The notes beneath the pieces were generated by a model. The model was not told the DNA's origin. It was given only the letters and a program-made list of their open reading frames with translations, and ran no database searches. Source: CAWBCR01 sp963787375 (lineage in GTDB: Bacteria > Chloroflexota > Anaerolineae > Aggregatilineales > UBA3940). From it: 64,000 nt of DNA. The stretch spans positions 57,189 to 121,188 of the forward strand of contig CAWBCR010000018.1 of NCBI GenBank assembly GCA_963787375.1, in the 5' to 3' direction. The translations under genes were made by a program, and so were the position numbers. Positions 1 to 10,745 of this stretch are shown one piece after another; the first letter of the stretch is position 1; every line of letters starts with the position of its first letter.

Positions 1-50
1 GCAGACTGCAATAGAATCACCACGCTCCAACACCGTTCCGCGCTGAAAGC

Positions 51-2669
51 ATGTCAGGGCAGGCCCCTATGGGAAGTACGACGCCGGTCAGGCAGCAGTA
101 TCTCGATATTAAGAAGCAGTTCCCCAACGCCATCGTCTTCTTCCGGCTGGGTGACTTCTACGAGACGTTCGACGCCGACGCCGAGATCGCCGCGCGCGAG
201 CTGGATATCGTGCTGACCAGCCGCAACATCTCCAAGAGCAAGCGCGTGCCGATGGCCGGTGTGCCGCACCACGCCGCCGAGAGCTACATCGCGCGGCTGA
301 TCGAGAAGGGCTACCACGTCGCGATCTGTGAGCAGGTCGGCGAGGATCCCATCGAGGGCTTGATGCCCCGCGAGGTCACCCGCGTGGTGACGCCCGGCAC
401 CGTCACCGAGCCCGCCCTGCTGCCCGAAAAACGCAACAACTACTTGGTGGCCATCTCGCCATTGTTTAGCAGAGATGCACTGGCGGCTGTCGGCATCGCC
501 TACGCCGACGTGTCCACCGGCGAGTTCGCCGTCACGCACATCGCCGAGGGTGACGTGCCGGGCCTGCTCCAGCAGGAGATCGCCCGGCTGGCCCCGCGTG
601 AGTGCCTGCTGCCAGAATCTATCGCCAATGCAGAGCTTCTACCGCTGGGCAGCGACGAGGTTCACGTCACGCCCTTTGCCGACTGGCGCTTCGACCCGTC
701 CACAGCCGCCGATGCGCTCCAGCGCCACTTCGAGGTCGATGCGCTGGCTGCCTTTGGCCTCGACGCGTCCAGCCCGGCGACTGGCGCAGCCGGTGCGCTG
801 CTCCAGTACGTGCAGGAGACGCAGCGCGGCTCGCTGAACCAGCTTCGCACGCTGGCCGCTTACACTACCGGCGACTACATGGCGCTCGACGCAGCCACGC
901 GCCGCAACCTGGAGCTGACCGAAACGATCCGCGGGCGGCGCGAGCGCGGCTCACTGCTGGGCGTGTTGGATAGGACCGTCACAGCGATGGGGGGCCGCCT
1001 TCTGCGACAGTGGATCTCCCGCCCCCTGCTCGACCTCGACCGTCTCCAGCGCCGCCTCGATACCGTTGAGGCGCTGTTTGTCGACGGCACGCTGCGCACC
1101 CAGCTCCGCGAGGCGCTCAAGGGTGTCGGCGACCTGGAACGCATGACCAACCGCGTGATGACCGGCACTGCCGGCCCGCGCGAGCTGATCAGCCTGAAAG
1201 AGACGCTGGGGCTAGTCCCGGCGCTGCGCGGCTACCTGATTGGGCAGTCGCAGGCGCTCAGAGACGTCGCTCACGCGCTCGACCCGGTCGAAGAGGTGGC
1301 TGACTGGATTAGCCGGGCGCTAGTCGACGAGCCGCCGGCTACCACCGGCAGCGTTGGCCTGATCCGCGACGGCTACTCCCCGGAGTTGGACGCCATCGTC
1401 CACGCCAGCGTCGACGCCCGTGAGTACATCAACAGCCTGGAGGCTATCGAGCGCGAGCGGACCGGCATCAAGAGCCTCAAGGTGGGCTACAACAAGGTCT
1501 TTGGCTACTACATCGAGGTCACTAAGGCCAACAGCGACACCGTGCCTGAGGACTACATCCGCAAGCAGACGCTGGTCAACGCCGAACGCTACATCACGCC
1601 GGAGATGAAAGAGGTCGAGGTCCGGCTGCTCAACGCCGAAGAAGAGATCCACGAGCTTGAGGTGCGCCTCTATCGCGAGCTGCTGCGCCAGGTGGCCGCC
1701 TACGGCGAGGCACTGCTGAGCACCGCTCGCACGCTGGCCCGCGTCGACGTGTGCGCCGCGCTGGCCGAGGTCGCCGGGCGCGAGGGCTACGCGCGGCCCA
1801 TCCTGACCGCCGACGACGTGCTCGACATCCGGCGCGGGCGTCACCCGGTCGTCGAGCAGCTTCTGCACGCTGAACGCTTCGTGCCCAACGATACGACCTT
1901 CGCCAACGGCAAACGCATCCACCTCATCACCGGGCCGAACATGTCGGGCAAGAGCACCTACCTGCGCCAGATCGCGCTGATCGTGCTGCTGGCGCAGATC
2001 GGTAGCTTTGTGCCCGCCGACGAGGCGACGATTGGGCTGGTGGACCGCATCTTCACCCGCATCGGTGCGCAGGACGAGATCCATGCCGGGCAGTCAACCT
2101 TCATGGTCGAGATGATCGAGACGGCGCTGATCCTCCAGCAGAGCACCCGCCGCTCGCTGATCATCCTCGACGAGATCGGGCGCGGCACCAGCACTTACGA
2201 CGGGCTGGCTATCGCCCGCGCCGTCGTCGAGTACCTGCACAACGATCCGCACATGGGTGGCAAGACGCTGTTTGCCACTCACTACCACGAGCTAACCGAA
2301 TTGGAGAGCTTCCTGCCCGGCGTGGTAAATTACAACGTGGCCGTCGCCGAGCAGGGCGATCAGATCGCCTTCCTGCACAGCATCCGGCCCGGCAAGGCCG
2401 ACAAGTCGTACGGGATACACGTCGCGCAGCTTGCCGGCGTGCCGAAGGCTGTCGTGCAGCGCGCGGCGGACATCCTCGAAGAACTGGAGGCACAGCATAA
2501 CGTGTGGTCGCTGGAGCAGCCACCGGAGCGCGCCGCGCAGATATCGTTCTTCCGCGAGGGGCCGCACCCGGTCGTCGAGGAATTGCGCAAAATGAAGGTC
2601 GAGGAGATGTCGCCCATCGACGCCATCACGCGGCTGTATGAGCTGCACAAGCGCGCGCTGGAAGATTGA
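51..2669 (+). CDS. mutS: DNA mismatch repair protein MutS
   Basis: MutS recognises base mismatches and small loops and starts mismatch repair together with MutL. The 872-residue product has the usual family length. The mismatch-reading motif is visible near the N-terminus (F36-Y37-E38, the same numbering as in E. coli). The ATPase Walker A motif GPNMSGKST lies at about 628-636, and the Walker B/signature DEIGRGTSTYDG and the HAGQSTFMVEM loop follow. No clear Shine-Dalgarno precedes ATG 51, so M7 (position 69) is a possible alternative start. The gene stands alone at the left edge of the window and no mutL is seen nearby. The frame is intact throughout. Confidence 0.97.
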   Translation: MSGQAPMGSTTPVRQQYLDIKKQFPNAIVFFRLGDFYETFDADAEIAARELDIVLTSRNISKSKRVPMAGVPHHAAESYIARLIEKGYHVAICEQVGEDPIEGLMPREVTRVVTPGTVTEPALLPEKRNNYLVAISPLFSRDALAAVGIAYADVSTGEFAVTHIAEGDVPGLLQQEIARLAPRECLLPESIANAELLPLGSDEVHVTPFADWRFDPSTAADALQRHFEVDALAAFGLDASSPATGAAGALLQYVQETQRGSLNQLRTLAAYTTGDYMALDAATRRNLELTETIRGRRERGSLLGVLDRTVTAMGGRLLRQWISRPLLDLDRLQRRLDTVEALFVDGTLRTQLREALKGVGDLERMTNRVMTGTAGPRELISLKETLGLVPALRGYLIGQSQALRDVAHALDPVEEVADWISRALVDEPPATTGSVGLIRDGYSPELDAIVHASVDAREYINSLEAIERERTGIKSLKVGYNKVFGYYIEVTKANSDTVPEDYIRKQTLVNAERYITPEMKEVEVRLLNAEEEIHELEVRLYRELLRQVAAYGEALLSTARTLARVDVCAALAEVAGREGYARPILTADDVLDIRRGRHPVVEQLLHAERFVPNDTTFANGKRIHLITGPNMSGKSTYLRQIALIVLLAQIGSFVPADEATIGLVDRIFTRIGAQDEIHAGQSTFMVEMIETALILQQSTRRSLIILDEIGRGTSTYDGLAIARAVVEYLHNDPHMGGKTLFATHYHELTELESFLPGVVNYNVAVAEQGDQIAFLHSIRPGKADKSYGIHVAQLAGVPKAVVQRAADILEELEAQHNVWSLEQPPERAAQISFFREGPHPVVEELRKMKVEEMSPIDAITRLYELHKRALED

Positions 2670-2711
2670 TGTTTGACACCTTCGTGATAGCCTCTCCCCG
2701 CGCCCGCATGC

Positions 2712-2717
2712 TATAAT
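2712..2717 (+). promoter_or_regulatory. -10-like TATAAT upstream of the acyl-CoA dehydrogenase
   Basis: A perfect TATAAT hexamer sits about 105 nt before the acyl-CoA dehydrogenase start in the 154-nt mutS-acd gap. No convincing -35 lies at 16-18 nt; a TTGACA occurs at about 2674 but is much too far away. It is a promoter candidate only. Confidence 0.35.
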
Positions 2718-2823
2718 CCGCCTTATGAGCAGCGAACGACTTATCGAGGGGCGCTCTCAGCCGTCCCACACACCACCGCCCCTGCTTCGGCCCGCGTAAG
2801 CTTTCCACAAAGGAGAAACCAGC

Positions 2824-4011
<1,188 letters not shown>

Positions 4012-4060
4012 CCCGGCGCGGCGGCGGCCAGAATCCGCTGCCAGTCTATCATCGACGGCG

Positions 4061-4080
4061 AACGGCTGACGCTCGCCGTT
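4061..4080 (+). terminator. possible terminator after acyl-CoA dehydrogenase
   Basis: AACGGC (4061-4066) and GCCGTT (4075-4080) form a 6-bp stem with an 8-nt loop, followed by CTTATT. An overlapping ACGGCGA/TCGCCGT pairing is also possible. It is weak but correctly placed between two plus-strand genes. Confidence 0.35.
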
Positions 4081-4116
4081 CTTATTGTGGACCACACGAC
4101 AAAGGGGTGAACGACT

Positions 4117-5145
4117 ATGAAGGCGATCCTCTTCCACGAACACGGCGGCCCTGAAGTCCTGAAATTTGAGGAGCTGCCCGTGCCGCAGCCTGGCCCCGGC
4201 GAGGTGCAGATCAACCTGAAGGCGGCGGCCCTCAACCGCCTCGATCTCTTCGTGCGCAACGGCTGGCCCGGCATCAAGCTCGACTACCCACACATCCCCG
4301 GCGCGGACGGTGCGGGCATCGTCAGCGCGTTGGGCGACGGCGTGACGGACTTTGCCATCGGTGACCGGGTGGTGATCGACGGCACAATGAGCTGCGGCCA
4401 GTGTGAATACTGTCTCTCAGGGCGAGACAACCTGTGCCCGCAGGGGGGCATCCTCGGCGAAGACATGCGCGGCACCTACGCCGAATATGTCGTCGTGCCG
4501 GCCCGCAACATGATGAAGCTGCCGGACGCCCTCGCCTTCGAAGATGCTGCCGCCGCGTCGCTCGTCTTCTTGACGGCGTGGCATTCGCTCATCACACGCG
4601 GCAACGTGCGTCCCGGCGAGACGGTGCTGATCGTCGGCGCGAGCGGCGGAGTCAACACCGCGTCGATCCAGATCGCGAAGCTGTCCGGCGCGACCGTGTA
4701 CGTCGTCGGCTCCGATGCGCGCAAGCTGGAGCAGGCGCAGGCGCTCGGCGCGGACGTGCTGGTCAACCGCAGCGAGGAGGATTGGGGCAAGGCCATCTTC
4801 AAGCTGACCGGCAGGCGCGGTGTCGACGTGGTCGTCGACAATGTGGGCCAGGCGACATGGGTCACCAGCCTGCGCGCGCTGCGATCCGGCGGGCGGATGC
4901 TGGTCGTCGGCGGGTCGAGCGGCTATGATATCCAGGACGGACTGAACTACATCTTCCGCCGCCACATCTCGATCCTCGGCTCGACGATGGCCCCGCACCG
5001 GGACTTCCATACGGTCATGGGCCTGATCTTCGAGGGCAGGCTCAAGCCGGTCGTCGGTAAGGTGCTGCCGCTTGAGCAGGCCGCCGACGCCCAGCGTTTG
5101 CTGGAGACGGGCGACATGTTCGGCAAGATCGTGCTGACGATCTAG
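4117..5145 (+). CDS. zinc-binding MDR-family alcohol dehydrogenase / quinone oxidoreductase
   Basis: Medium-chain dehydrogenase/reductase of 342 residues. The structural zinc lobe is intact, with cysteines at 93, 96, 99 and 107 (CGQCEYC...C). The nucleotide-binding glycine pattern is degenerate (VGASGGVNTASIQ). The N-terminal segment ALNRLDL, instead of the C-x-T-D catalytic-zinc motif of true alcohol dehydrogenases, resembles quinone or enoyl reductases, so a catalytic zinc may be absent. It is preceded by AAAGGGG. It lies between the acyl-CoA dehydrogenase and the acyl-CoA carboxylase genes, so reduction or oxidation of a CoA-derived or carbonyl intermediate is plausible but unproven. Confidence 0.88.
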   Translation: MKAILFHEHGGPEVLKFEELPVPQPGPGEVQINLKAAALNRLDLFVRNGWPGIKLDYPHIPGADGAGIVSALGDGVTDFAIGDRVVIDGTMSCGQCEYCLSGRDNLCPQGGILGEDMRGTYAEYVVVPARNMMKLPDALAFEDAAAASLVFLTAWHSLITRGNVRPGETVLIVGASGGVNTASIQIAKLSGATVYVVGSDARKLEQAQALGADVLVNRSEEDWGKAIFKLTGRRGVDVVVDNVGQATWVTSLRALRSGGRMLVVGGSSGYDIQDGLNYIFRRHISILGSTMAPHRDFHTVMGLIFEGRLKPVVGKVLPLEQAADAQRLLETGDMFGKIVLTI

Positions 5146-5149
5146 CGCG

Positions 5150-5635
5150 ATGAATACCACCCCGCCGCCTGTGCGGCCAAAACGACCGCTGGCAGTAACC
5201 ACGCTGGCTGTTGTGGTGTTACTACTGTCAGTGACCAACCTGATCGGCGCGTATGCGGGCCTGTCTCGCTGGCCGACATTCGCCTCGCTCAACTTCAGCA
5301 TCCCGCTGTGGGCCCTCATTGCGCTGCATGGCCTGTGGGGGCTCGTGTGGTTGGGCGTGGCGTGGGGGCTGTGGCGTACTATGCGCTGGTCGCGCCGGGT
5401 TGCGCTCGTCGCATTCCCCTTGTATTCGCTGATCGTCATCGGCGAGGAAATCTTTCTTGTACAGGGTGTCTACGAACGGGGACGGCTGCCGTTCCTCGTC
5501 GTGTCGATTATGGTTGTAAACTTGATTATCCTGGGTGTGATGACCCGTCCGGGCGTAATGCGTGCCTTTGAGCGTCGGGGTCGTATCGGTAATGCAAAGG
5601 AGCAAGAGGATTATGACAGCCGATCCCAAAGTTGA
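5150..5635 (+). CDS. small polytopic membrane protein of unknown function
   Basis: A 161-residue hydrophobic protein with about four predicted transmembrane helices (about residues 17-38, 47-70, 83-103 and 112-135), a proline-rich cytoplasmic N-terminus and a charged C-terminus. I recognise no family. It begins 4 nt after the oxidoreductase stop, and its last 23 nt overlap the start of the carboxyltransferase gene, so it probably belongs to the same transcript and may be translationally coupled. Confidence 0.75.
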   Translation: MNTTPPPVRPKRPLAVTTLAVVVLLLSVTNLIGAYAGLSRWPTFASLNFSIPLWALIALHGLWGLVWLGVAWGLWRTMRWSRRVALVAFPLYSLIVIGEEIFLVQGVYERGRLPFLVVSIMVVNLIILGVMTRPGVMRAFERRGRIGNAKEQEDYDSRSQS

Positions 5636-7169
5636 GCAGTTGCGCCTTCTTCAGGAACAGGCCAAGCAGGGGGGAGGCGAGACCCGCGTCGAACGGCAGC
5701 ACGAACAGGGCAAAATGGTCGCCCGTGAACGGCTTGACATTCTGCTCGATCCGGGGAGCTTCCGCGAAGTCGACTCGTTTGTCATCCAGCGTGAGAGCAA
5801 TTTCGGCATGGACAAGCCCGAAAACCAGATCCTCGGTGACAGCGTAATCACCGGCTGGGGGACGATTAACGGGCGTCTGGTGTATGTTTTCTCGCAGGAT
5901 TTCACCGTCTTCGGCGGCAGTCTGTCCGAGGTCCACGCCGAAAAGATCTGCAAGATCATGGACATGGCCGTGAAGACCGGCGCGCCGGTCATCGGGCTGA
6001 ACGACTCGGGCGGGGCGCGAATACAGGAGGGCGTCGTCTCGCTGGGCGGCTACGCTGACATCTTTCTAAAGAACACGCTGGCCTCCGGCGTCATCCCGCA
6101 GATATCGGCTATCATGGGCCCCTGCGCCGGTGGCGCGGTATATTCGCCCGCGCTGACCGACTTCATCTTTATGGTCAAGAACACCAGCAACATGTTTGTC
6201 ACCGGGCCGGATGTGGTCAAGACGGTGACGCATGAAGAAGTGACTTTCGAGGAGCTGGGCGGCGCGATGACGCACAATGCCCTGTCGGGCGTGGCGCACG
6301 TTGCCGCCGACAGCGAAACGGACTGCCTGGCGCTCATCCGCGAGATGCTGACCTATCTGCCACAGAACAACCTCGAAGACCCGCCATATGAGGCAACCGC
6401 CGACGACCCGCTGCGCATGGACGAGCGGCTCAACAGCATCGTGCCCGACAACGCCAACAAGCCCTACGACATGAAAGAAGTTATCCGCATGATCGTGGAT
6501 CATGGGCAGTTCTTCGAAATCCACGAACACTATGCGCAGAACATTGTGGTCGGCTTTGGGCGGCTGGGCGGGCACAGCGTGGGTATCATTGCCAACCAGC
6601 CGGCTGTTCTGGCGGGAGTGCTCGACATCAACGCCTCGGTCAAAGCCGGGCGCTTCGTCCGCTTCTGCGACTGCTTCAATATCCCCGTCATCACCTTTGA
6701 GGATGTGCCGGGCTTCCTGCCGGGCGTCGGGCAGGAGCATGGCGGGATCATCCGACACGGGGCCAAGCTGCTGTACGCCTACTGCGAGGCGACCGTGCCC
6801 AAGATCACCGTCATCACACGCAAAGCCTACGGCGGTGCGTACGACGTCATGAGCAGCAAGCACATCCGTGGCGACCTCAACCTCGCGTGGCCGACCGCCG
6901 AGATCGCGGTGATGGGGCCGGACGGCGCGGTGAACATTATCTTCCGCCGCGAGCTGGCCGAGGCCGAAGATCCCGATGCCAAGCGCGCCGAACTGGCCGA
7001 GCAGTACCGGCAGCAGTTCGCCAATCCTTACGTTGCCGCGGGGCGCGGTTACATCGACGACGTGATTGAGCCCCGCGAGACGCGCCCGCGCCTGATCAAT
7101 GCGCTTGAGGTGCTGCGCAACAAGCGCGACACGAACCCGCCGAAAAAGCACGGAAACATTCCGCTGTAA
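5613..7169 (+). CDS. acyl-CoA carboxylase carboxyltransferase subunit (propionyl-CoA carboxylase beta type)
   Basis: This subunit transfers carboxyl from carboxybiotin to an acyl-CoA. The 518 residues from ATG 5613 contain both crotonase-like halves, the first with GLNDSGGARIQEGV and the second with FEDVPGFLPGVGQEHGGIIRHGAKLLYAY. The VITRKAYGGAYDVM oxyanion region is typical of PccB. The reading frame is open back to 5562, but AAAGGAG a dozen bases upstream and family alignment favour 5613. The ribosome site lies inside the preceding membrane-protein gene. The biotin carboxylase and biotin carrier follow. Propionyl-CoA is the most likely substrate by resemblance, with acetyl- or methylcrotonyl-CoA as alternatives. 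Confidence 0.93.
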   Translation: MTADPKVEQLRLLQEQAKQGGGETRVERQHEQGKMVARERLDILLDPGSFREVDSFVIQRESNFGMDKPENQILGDSVITGWGTINGRLVYVFSQDFTVFGGSLSEVHAEKICKIMDMAVKTGAPVIGLNDSGGARIQEGVVSLGGYADIFLKNTLASGVIPQISAIMGPCAGGAVYSPALTDFIFMVKNTSNMFVTGPDVVKTVTHEEVTFEELGGAMTHNALSGVAHVAADSETDCLALIREMLTYLPQNNLEDPPYEATADDPLRMDERLNSIVPDNANKPYDMKEVIRMIVDHGQFFEIHEHYAQNIVVGFGRLGGHSVGIIANQPAVLAGVLDINASVKAGRFVRFCDCFNIPVITFEDVPGFLPGVGQEHGGIIRHGAKLLYAYCEATVPKITVITRKAYGGAYDVMSSKHIRGDLNLAWPTAEIAVMGPDGAVNIIFRRELAEAEDPDAKRAELAEQYRQQFANPYVAAGRGYIDDVIEPRETRPRLINALEVLRNKRDTNPPKKHGNIPL

Positions 7170-7200
7170 TCGGGCCTGGACTGGGTGAGGGAAGCACACG

Positions 7201-8715
7201 ATGACCGAAACGCCAACCTTATTTCGCAAGGTGCTGATCGCCAATCGAGGTGAGATCGCGGTGCGCATCATCCGCGCCTGCCGCGAGCTGGGGCTTGACA
7301 CAGTCGCCGTCTACTCGGATGTCGACCGCAACGCGATGCACGTCCGCTATGCCACCGAAGCCTACTACATCGGCCCACCTCAGGCCCGCGACAGCTACCT
7401 GCGCATCGACAATATCTTGGAGGCGGCCAAGAAATCGGGCGCGGATGCGATCCACCCCGGATACGGCTTCCTCGCGGAGCGGCCCGAATTCGCGCAGGCC
7501 TGCCTGGACGAAGGCATTGCTTTTATCGGTCCGCCGCCCACTGCCATCGGCGCGATGGGCGACAAGGTGATCGCCCGCAAGACGGTCGAGAAGGCGGGCG
7601 TGCCGGTGGTGCCCGGCACCGAGCTTGACCTGCCCGACGACGAGCTGGCGCACGCCGCCGGCTTTATCGGCTACCCGCTGCTGATCAAGGCGACGGCGGG
7701 CGGCGGGGGCAAGGGGATGCGCCGCGTGGATCGTGCCGAGGACTTCGTGCACGCGCTGCATGCAGCCCGGCGTGAGGCTGAAGCCGCTTTTGGCGAAGGA
7801 GCCGTGTACCTGGAGAAGCTCATCCAGGGGGCGCGCCACATCGAGATCCAGATTCTGGCCGACAGTCTCGGCAACGCCATCCACCTCGGCGAGCGCGAGT
7901 GCTCCATCCAGCGGCGGCACCAGAAGCTGCTCGAAGAGTCACCGTCGCCCTTCGTCGACGACGATCTGCGCGAGAAGATGGGCAGGGTCGGCATACAGGC
8001 CGCGCTGTCTGTCAACTACGTCAACGCCGGGACCATCGAGTTCCTGGTCGACAAGGACCACAATTACTACTTCCTGGAGATGAACACCCGCCTCCAGGTC
8101 GAGCACCCCGTCACCGAGCTGGTGACGAATGTCGACATCGTCAAAGAGCAGATTCGCATCGCGCGCGGGCGCAGGCTCAGCCGTACGCAGGAAGAAGTCG
8201 TGTTCAAAGGCTCGGCGATTGAGTGTCGCATCAATGCTGAGGACCCCTATAACAACTTCCTGCCGTCGATTGGCAAGATCACGACGATGACCATTCCCGC
8301 GGGGCCGGGCGTGCGCGTCAATTCAGGCGTCACAACCGGCGACGTGATCTCACCGTACTACGACCCGATGATCGCCAAGCTGATCTGCTGGGGCGAGACG
8401 CGTGGCGAGGCGCTGCTGCGCATGCGCCGGGCGCTGTCCGAGTATCGCATCATGGGTGTCAGGACCAATGTACCGTTCCACCAGACGCTGCTCGACAGCA
8501 CACGGTTCATCGCCGGGCAGTTCGACACGACGTTTGTTGAGGAGCGTTTCTCGATGTACGAGGTTGGCGACAGTCGCCCGGAAGTGGCTGCCATCCTGGC
8601 CACGCTCGTCGCGCACGAGACGCGTCGCCTGGCTGCGCAGGTGGTCGGACGCAACGAGCGCGACCTGAGCAACTGGAAGCTGGCCGGACGCTGGGACCGC
8701 ATGCGGCATTTCTAG
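7201..8715 (+). CDS. accC: biotin carboxylase subunit of acyl-CoA carboxylase
   Basis: ATP-dependent carboxylation of biotin by bicarbonate. The 504-residue product has the complete biotin carboxylase fold: KVLIANRGEIAVRIIRACRELG at the N-terminus (residues about 10-31), the ATP-grasp glycine-rich loop KATAGGGGKGMR, and the catalytic MNTRLQVEHPVTE segment. No biotin-carrier domain is fused, because the carrier is the next gene. It begins 31 nt after the carboxyltransferase stop, with GGGAAGC as a weak ribosome site. The N-terminal and catalytic motifs are intact. Confidence 0.95.
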   Translation: MTETPTLFRKVLIANRGEIAVRIIRACRELGLDTVAVYSDVDRNAMHVRYATEAYYIGPPQARDSYLRIDNILEAAKKSGADAIHPGYGFLAERPEFAQACLDEGIAFIGPPPTAIGAMGDKVIARKTVEKAGVPVVPGTELDLPDDELAHAAGFIGYPLLIKATAGGGGKGMRRVDRAEDFVHALHAARREAEAAFGEGAVYLEKLIQGARHIEIQILADSLGNAIHLGERECSIQRRHQKLLEESPSPFVDDDLREKMGRVGIQAALSVNYVNAGTIEFLVDKDHNYYFLEMNTRLQVEHPVTELVTNVDIVKEQIRIARGRRLSRTQEEVVFKGSAIECRINAEDPYNNFLPSIGKITTMTIPAGPGVRVNSGVTTGDVISPYYDPMIAKLICWGETRGEALLRMRRALSEYRIMGVRTNVPFHQTLLDSTRFIAGQFDTTFVEERFSMYEVGDSRPEVAAILATLVAHETRRLAAQVVGRNERDLSNWKLAGRWDRMRHF

Positions 8716-8730
8716 GGGATAGAAGCTATT

Positions 8731-9228
8731 ATGAAGTATGAAGTCACCGTAGGCGAGAACACCTATACCGTCGAAATCGACGAGCAGGGCGACGTGATGC
8801 TCGACGGCGAGCCTGTCGAGGTGGATTTTGGCGGTCTGGGGCAGAGCGGACTGTATTCGCTGATCGTGAACAACGAGTCATTCGAGGGGCTGGTCGAGGC
8901 AAAAGAGGGGCTGTGGCAGGTTCTGATGCGCGGCGTGTTGTACGAGGTGCAGGTCGCCGATGAACGGTCCCTGCTGCTGCGCGACCGGTCAGCGACGCTG
9001 GTGCCTGATACCGGCGAAGTTGCTATCAAAGCGCCCATGCCGGGGTTGGTGGTCGCGATCCCAGTTAAGGTTGGCGATGTGGTCGAAGCCGGCGACAACC
9101 TGATCATCCTCGAATCGATGAAGATGGAAAACGAGCTGAAGGCCCCGCGCTCCGGGCGCGTCGAGCGCATCAACGTCAGCGAGCGGGACAGCGTCGAGCA
9201 GAATCAGACATTGCTCGTTATCCTGTGA
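8731..9228 (+). CDS. biotin carboxyl carrier (biotin/lipoyl attachment) protein
   Basis: A 165-residue carrier subunit. The C-terminal 70 residues form a biotinyl domain with the biotinylation motif ESMKMENELKAP, whose central lysine carries biotin. The N-terminal 90 residues look like the BT or linker domain found in separate propionyl/acyl-CoA carboxylase carriers. It starts 15 nt after the biotin carboxylase stop and completes the three-subunit carboxylase with the two upstream genes. It is followed directly by a convergent Nudix gene. Confidence 0.93.
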   Translation: MKYEVTVGENTYTVEIDEQGDVMLDGEPVEVDFGGLGQSGLYSLIVNNESFEGLVEAKEGLWQVLMRGVLYEVQVADERSLLLRDRSATLVPDTGEVAIKAPMPGLVVAIPVKVGDVVEAGDNLIILESMKMENELKAPRSGRVERINVSERDSVEQNQTLLVIL

Positions 9229-9280
9229 TCCTTCCTCTTTGAGCGTGCGCTGCGACCAGGCTTCCGTTCTTCGCTTGCGG

Positions 9281-9826
9281 CTAACCGGCGGCGAGCTTGC
9301 CTAGCTTGCGGGCCGCCCACACCAGTCCGATTACCGTCTTGCTGTCATCGATCTCGTTGTCCAGCGCCATCTGAAGCGCCCGCTCGAACGGCATCCGCTC
9401 GACGCTGATGTCCTCGTCCAGGTCGCCTTCCAGCCGTGATGGGTGCAGGTTGCGCATCAGGTAGATGGTGATGTACTCGCTGGTATAGGACGCCGCGACC
9501 CAGAACCCGCCCAGCTCGACCATCTCCTCCGGGTAATAGCCGATCTCCTCCTGTAGCTCACGCCGGGCGCATGCGTCGCGTGCCTCGCCGGGTTCCAGCC
9601 CGCCCGCCGGGATCTCCAGCAGACGCAGCTCCGCCCCCGCGCGGTGCTGCCGCACCAGAAACACCTTCCCGTCTTCGTCCAGCGCCACCATCGCGACCGC
9701 GCCGCCGTGCCGGATCACCTCGCGCTGGTAGGTCTGCCCGTCGGCGCGCTGGATGGTATCGACCCGCAGATGGACCACGCGGCCATCGTAAATATTCTCG
9801 CTGCTGACGATGCGCTCGTCTGTCAT
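9281..9826 (-). CDS. Nudix hydrolase, ADP-ribose pyrophosphatase-like
   Basis: A 181-residue Nudix protein. The Nudix box is complete (GGLEPGEARDACARRELQEE-IG: G-x5-E-x7-R-E-L-x-E-E-x-G), and the N-terminal SSENIYDGRVVHLRVDTI and IPAGGLEPGE resemble ADP-ribose pyrophosphatases. The probable role is hydrolysis of ADP-ribose or a related nucleoside diphosphate to clear toxic intermediates. It is convergent with the carboxylase operon and separated from the upstream LysM gene by a strong hairpin terminator. Confidence 0.92.
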   Translation of the reverse strand: MTDERIVSSENIYDGRVVHLRVDTIQRADGQTYQREVIRHGGAVAMVALDEDGKVFLVRQHRAGAELRLLEIPAGGLEPGEARDACARRELQEEIGYYPEEMVELGGFWVAASYTSEYITIYLMRNLHPSRLEGDLDEDISVERMPFERALQMALDNEIDDSKTVIGLVWAARKLGKLAAG

Positions 9827-9868
9827 CTGGCGATCCCTTCTATGCTCGTCTCGACGGTCAAAAGAAAA

Positions 9869-9895
9869 GGCTATTGGCTTGCCCAGCCAATAGCC
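9869..9895 (-). terminator. rho-independent terminator of the LysM lipoprotein gene
   Basis: GGCTATTGGCT (9869-9879) and AGCCAATAGCC (9885-9895) pair perfectly over 11 bp with a 5-nt loop. On the minus strand the stem is followed by TTTTCTTTT. It lies 22 nt past the LysM gene stop. Confidence 0.85.
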
Positions 9896-9916
9896 CTGAA
9901 AGTCGAAATGTGGACG

Positions 9917-10642
9917 CTAGTTCGGGATGCGGATCACCTGGCCGGTCACGATGCTGTCCGGGTTGGTGATGCCGTTGTACTGCGCGAGCTGCTGCCACGT
10001 CATGCTGTAGCGTATCGCGATCCGGTACAGGTTCTCACCCGCCTGCACCGTGTGCAGGATGTCGCCGTTGTCGGCGACCGTGTCGCCGGCTGCCGGCTGC
10101 ACGCCCGTCCCGCCGCTCGTCCCTGTGCCTGTTCCAGTGCTGCCACTGCAGCCCGGAATGGTCAGCACCGCCCCGGTAGAGATGGCATCGGGGTTGGTAA
10201 TACCATTCGCCGCTGCGAGGGCCTGGTAGGTCAGTCCAAAGCGCAGCGCGATGCGATACAGATTCTCGCCGGATTGAACGGTATAAGTCGGCGGGCAAGT
10301 GGTGGGTGTGGTGCCGCCGCTGCTGCTGACCTCGGGCGTGGGCGTCTCGATAACCGGCTCGGCAGTGGCTACTTCCGGCGTGGGGGTGTCGGTCGCGGGT
10401 ATGATGATGATCGGTGTGGGGGTTGGTGCCAGCGCCGTCTGTGTGCCAAACACGTCGACCGGCGCCATCGGGGTCGGGCTGGGCACGCCGCCTGACTGCC
10501 CCTGTCCACCGCTGGAAGGCGTGGGGACAACCGGTGTCAGCGGCGCTGCGTTCGCTCCGGTGAGCGTACAGCCCGCCCCAAAAACAGCCACCAGCAGCAC
10601 AGCCATCACACAGGCAGCAGTGCGATGCGCAGTCAGTTTCAT
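9917..10642 (-). CDS. LysM-domain lipoprotein
   Basis: Secreted, peptidoglycan-binding lipoprotein of 241 residues. A lipoprotein signal peptide (MKLTAHRT..., lipobox VFGAGC) is followed by a Thr/Pro-rich linker and two LysM repeats (about 142-188 and 192-241, each with a GENLYRIA core). I choose ATG 10642 over the longer frame start at 10723 because GGGAGG sits 7 nt before it and the signal peptide begins there. No enzymatic domain is seen, so it may anchor to or sense the cell wall. A promoter candidate lies upstream and a terminator follows. Confidence 0.88.
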   Translation of the reverse strand: MKLTAHRTAACVMAVLLVAVFGAGCTLTGANAAPLTPVVPTPSSGGQGQSGGVPSPTPMAPVDVFGTQTALAPTPTPIIIIPATDTPTPEVATAEPVIETPTPEVSSSGGTTPTTCPPTYTVQSGENLYRIALRFGLTYQALAAANGITNPDAISTGAVLTIPGCSGSTGTGTGTSGGTGVQPAAGDTVADNGDILHTVQAGENLYRIAIRYSMTWQQLAQYNGITNPDSIVTGQVIRIPN

Positions 10643-10694
10643 ATCTGGCCTCCCGAAGATGCGACAGGGCAAGGACGGCAACGCGTGCAAGTGC

Positions 10695-10723
10695 ATCATA
10701 GCATCGCTTGCGGCTGCATGCAA
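10695..10723 (-). promoter_or_regulatory. candidate sigma70 promoter of the LysM lipoprotein
   Basis: On the minus strand TTGCAT, 17 nt, TATGAT. The -10 matches 5 of 6 consensus positions, the -35 only 3. The -10 is about 53 nt before the chosen start. Confidence 0.4.
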
Positions 10724-10745
10724 CTGTCTTTGTGCCGGCGGCCCG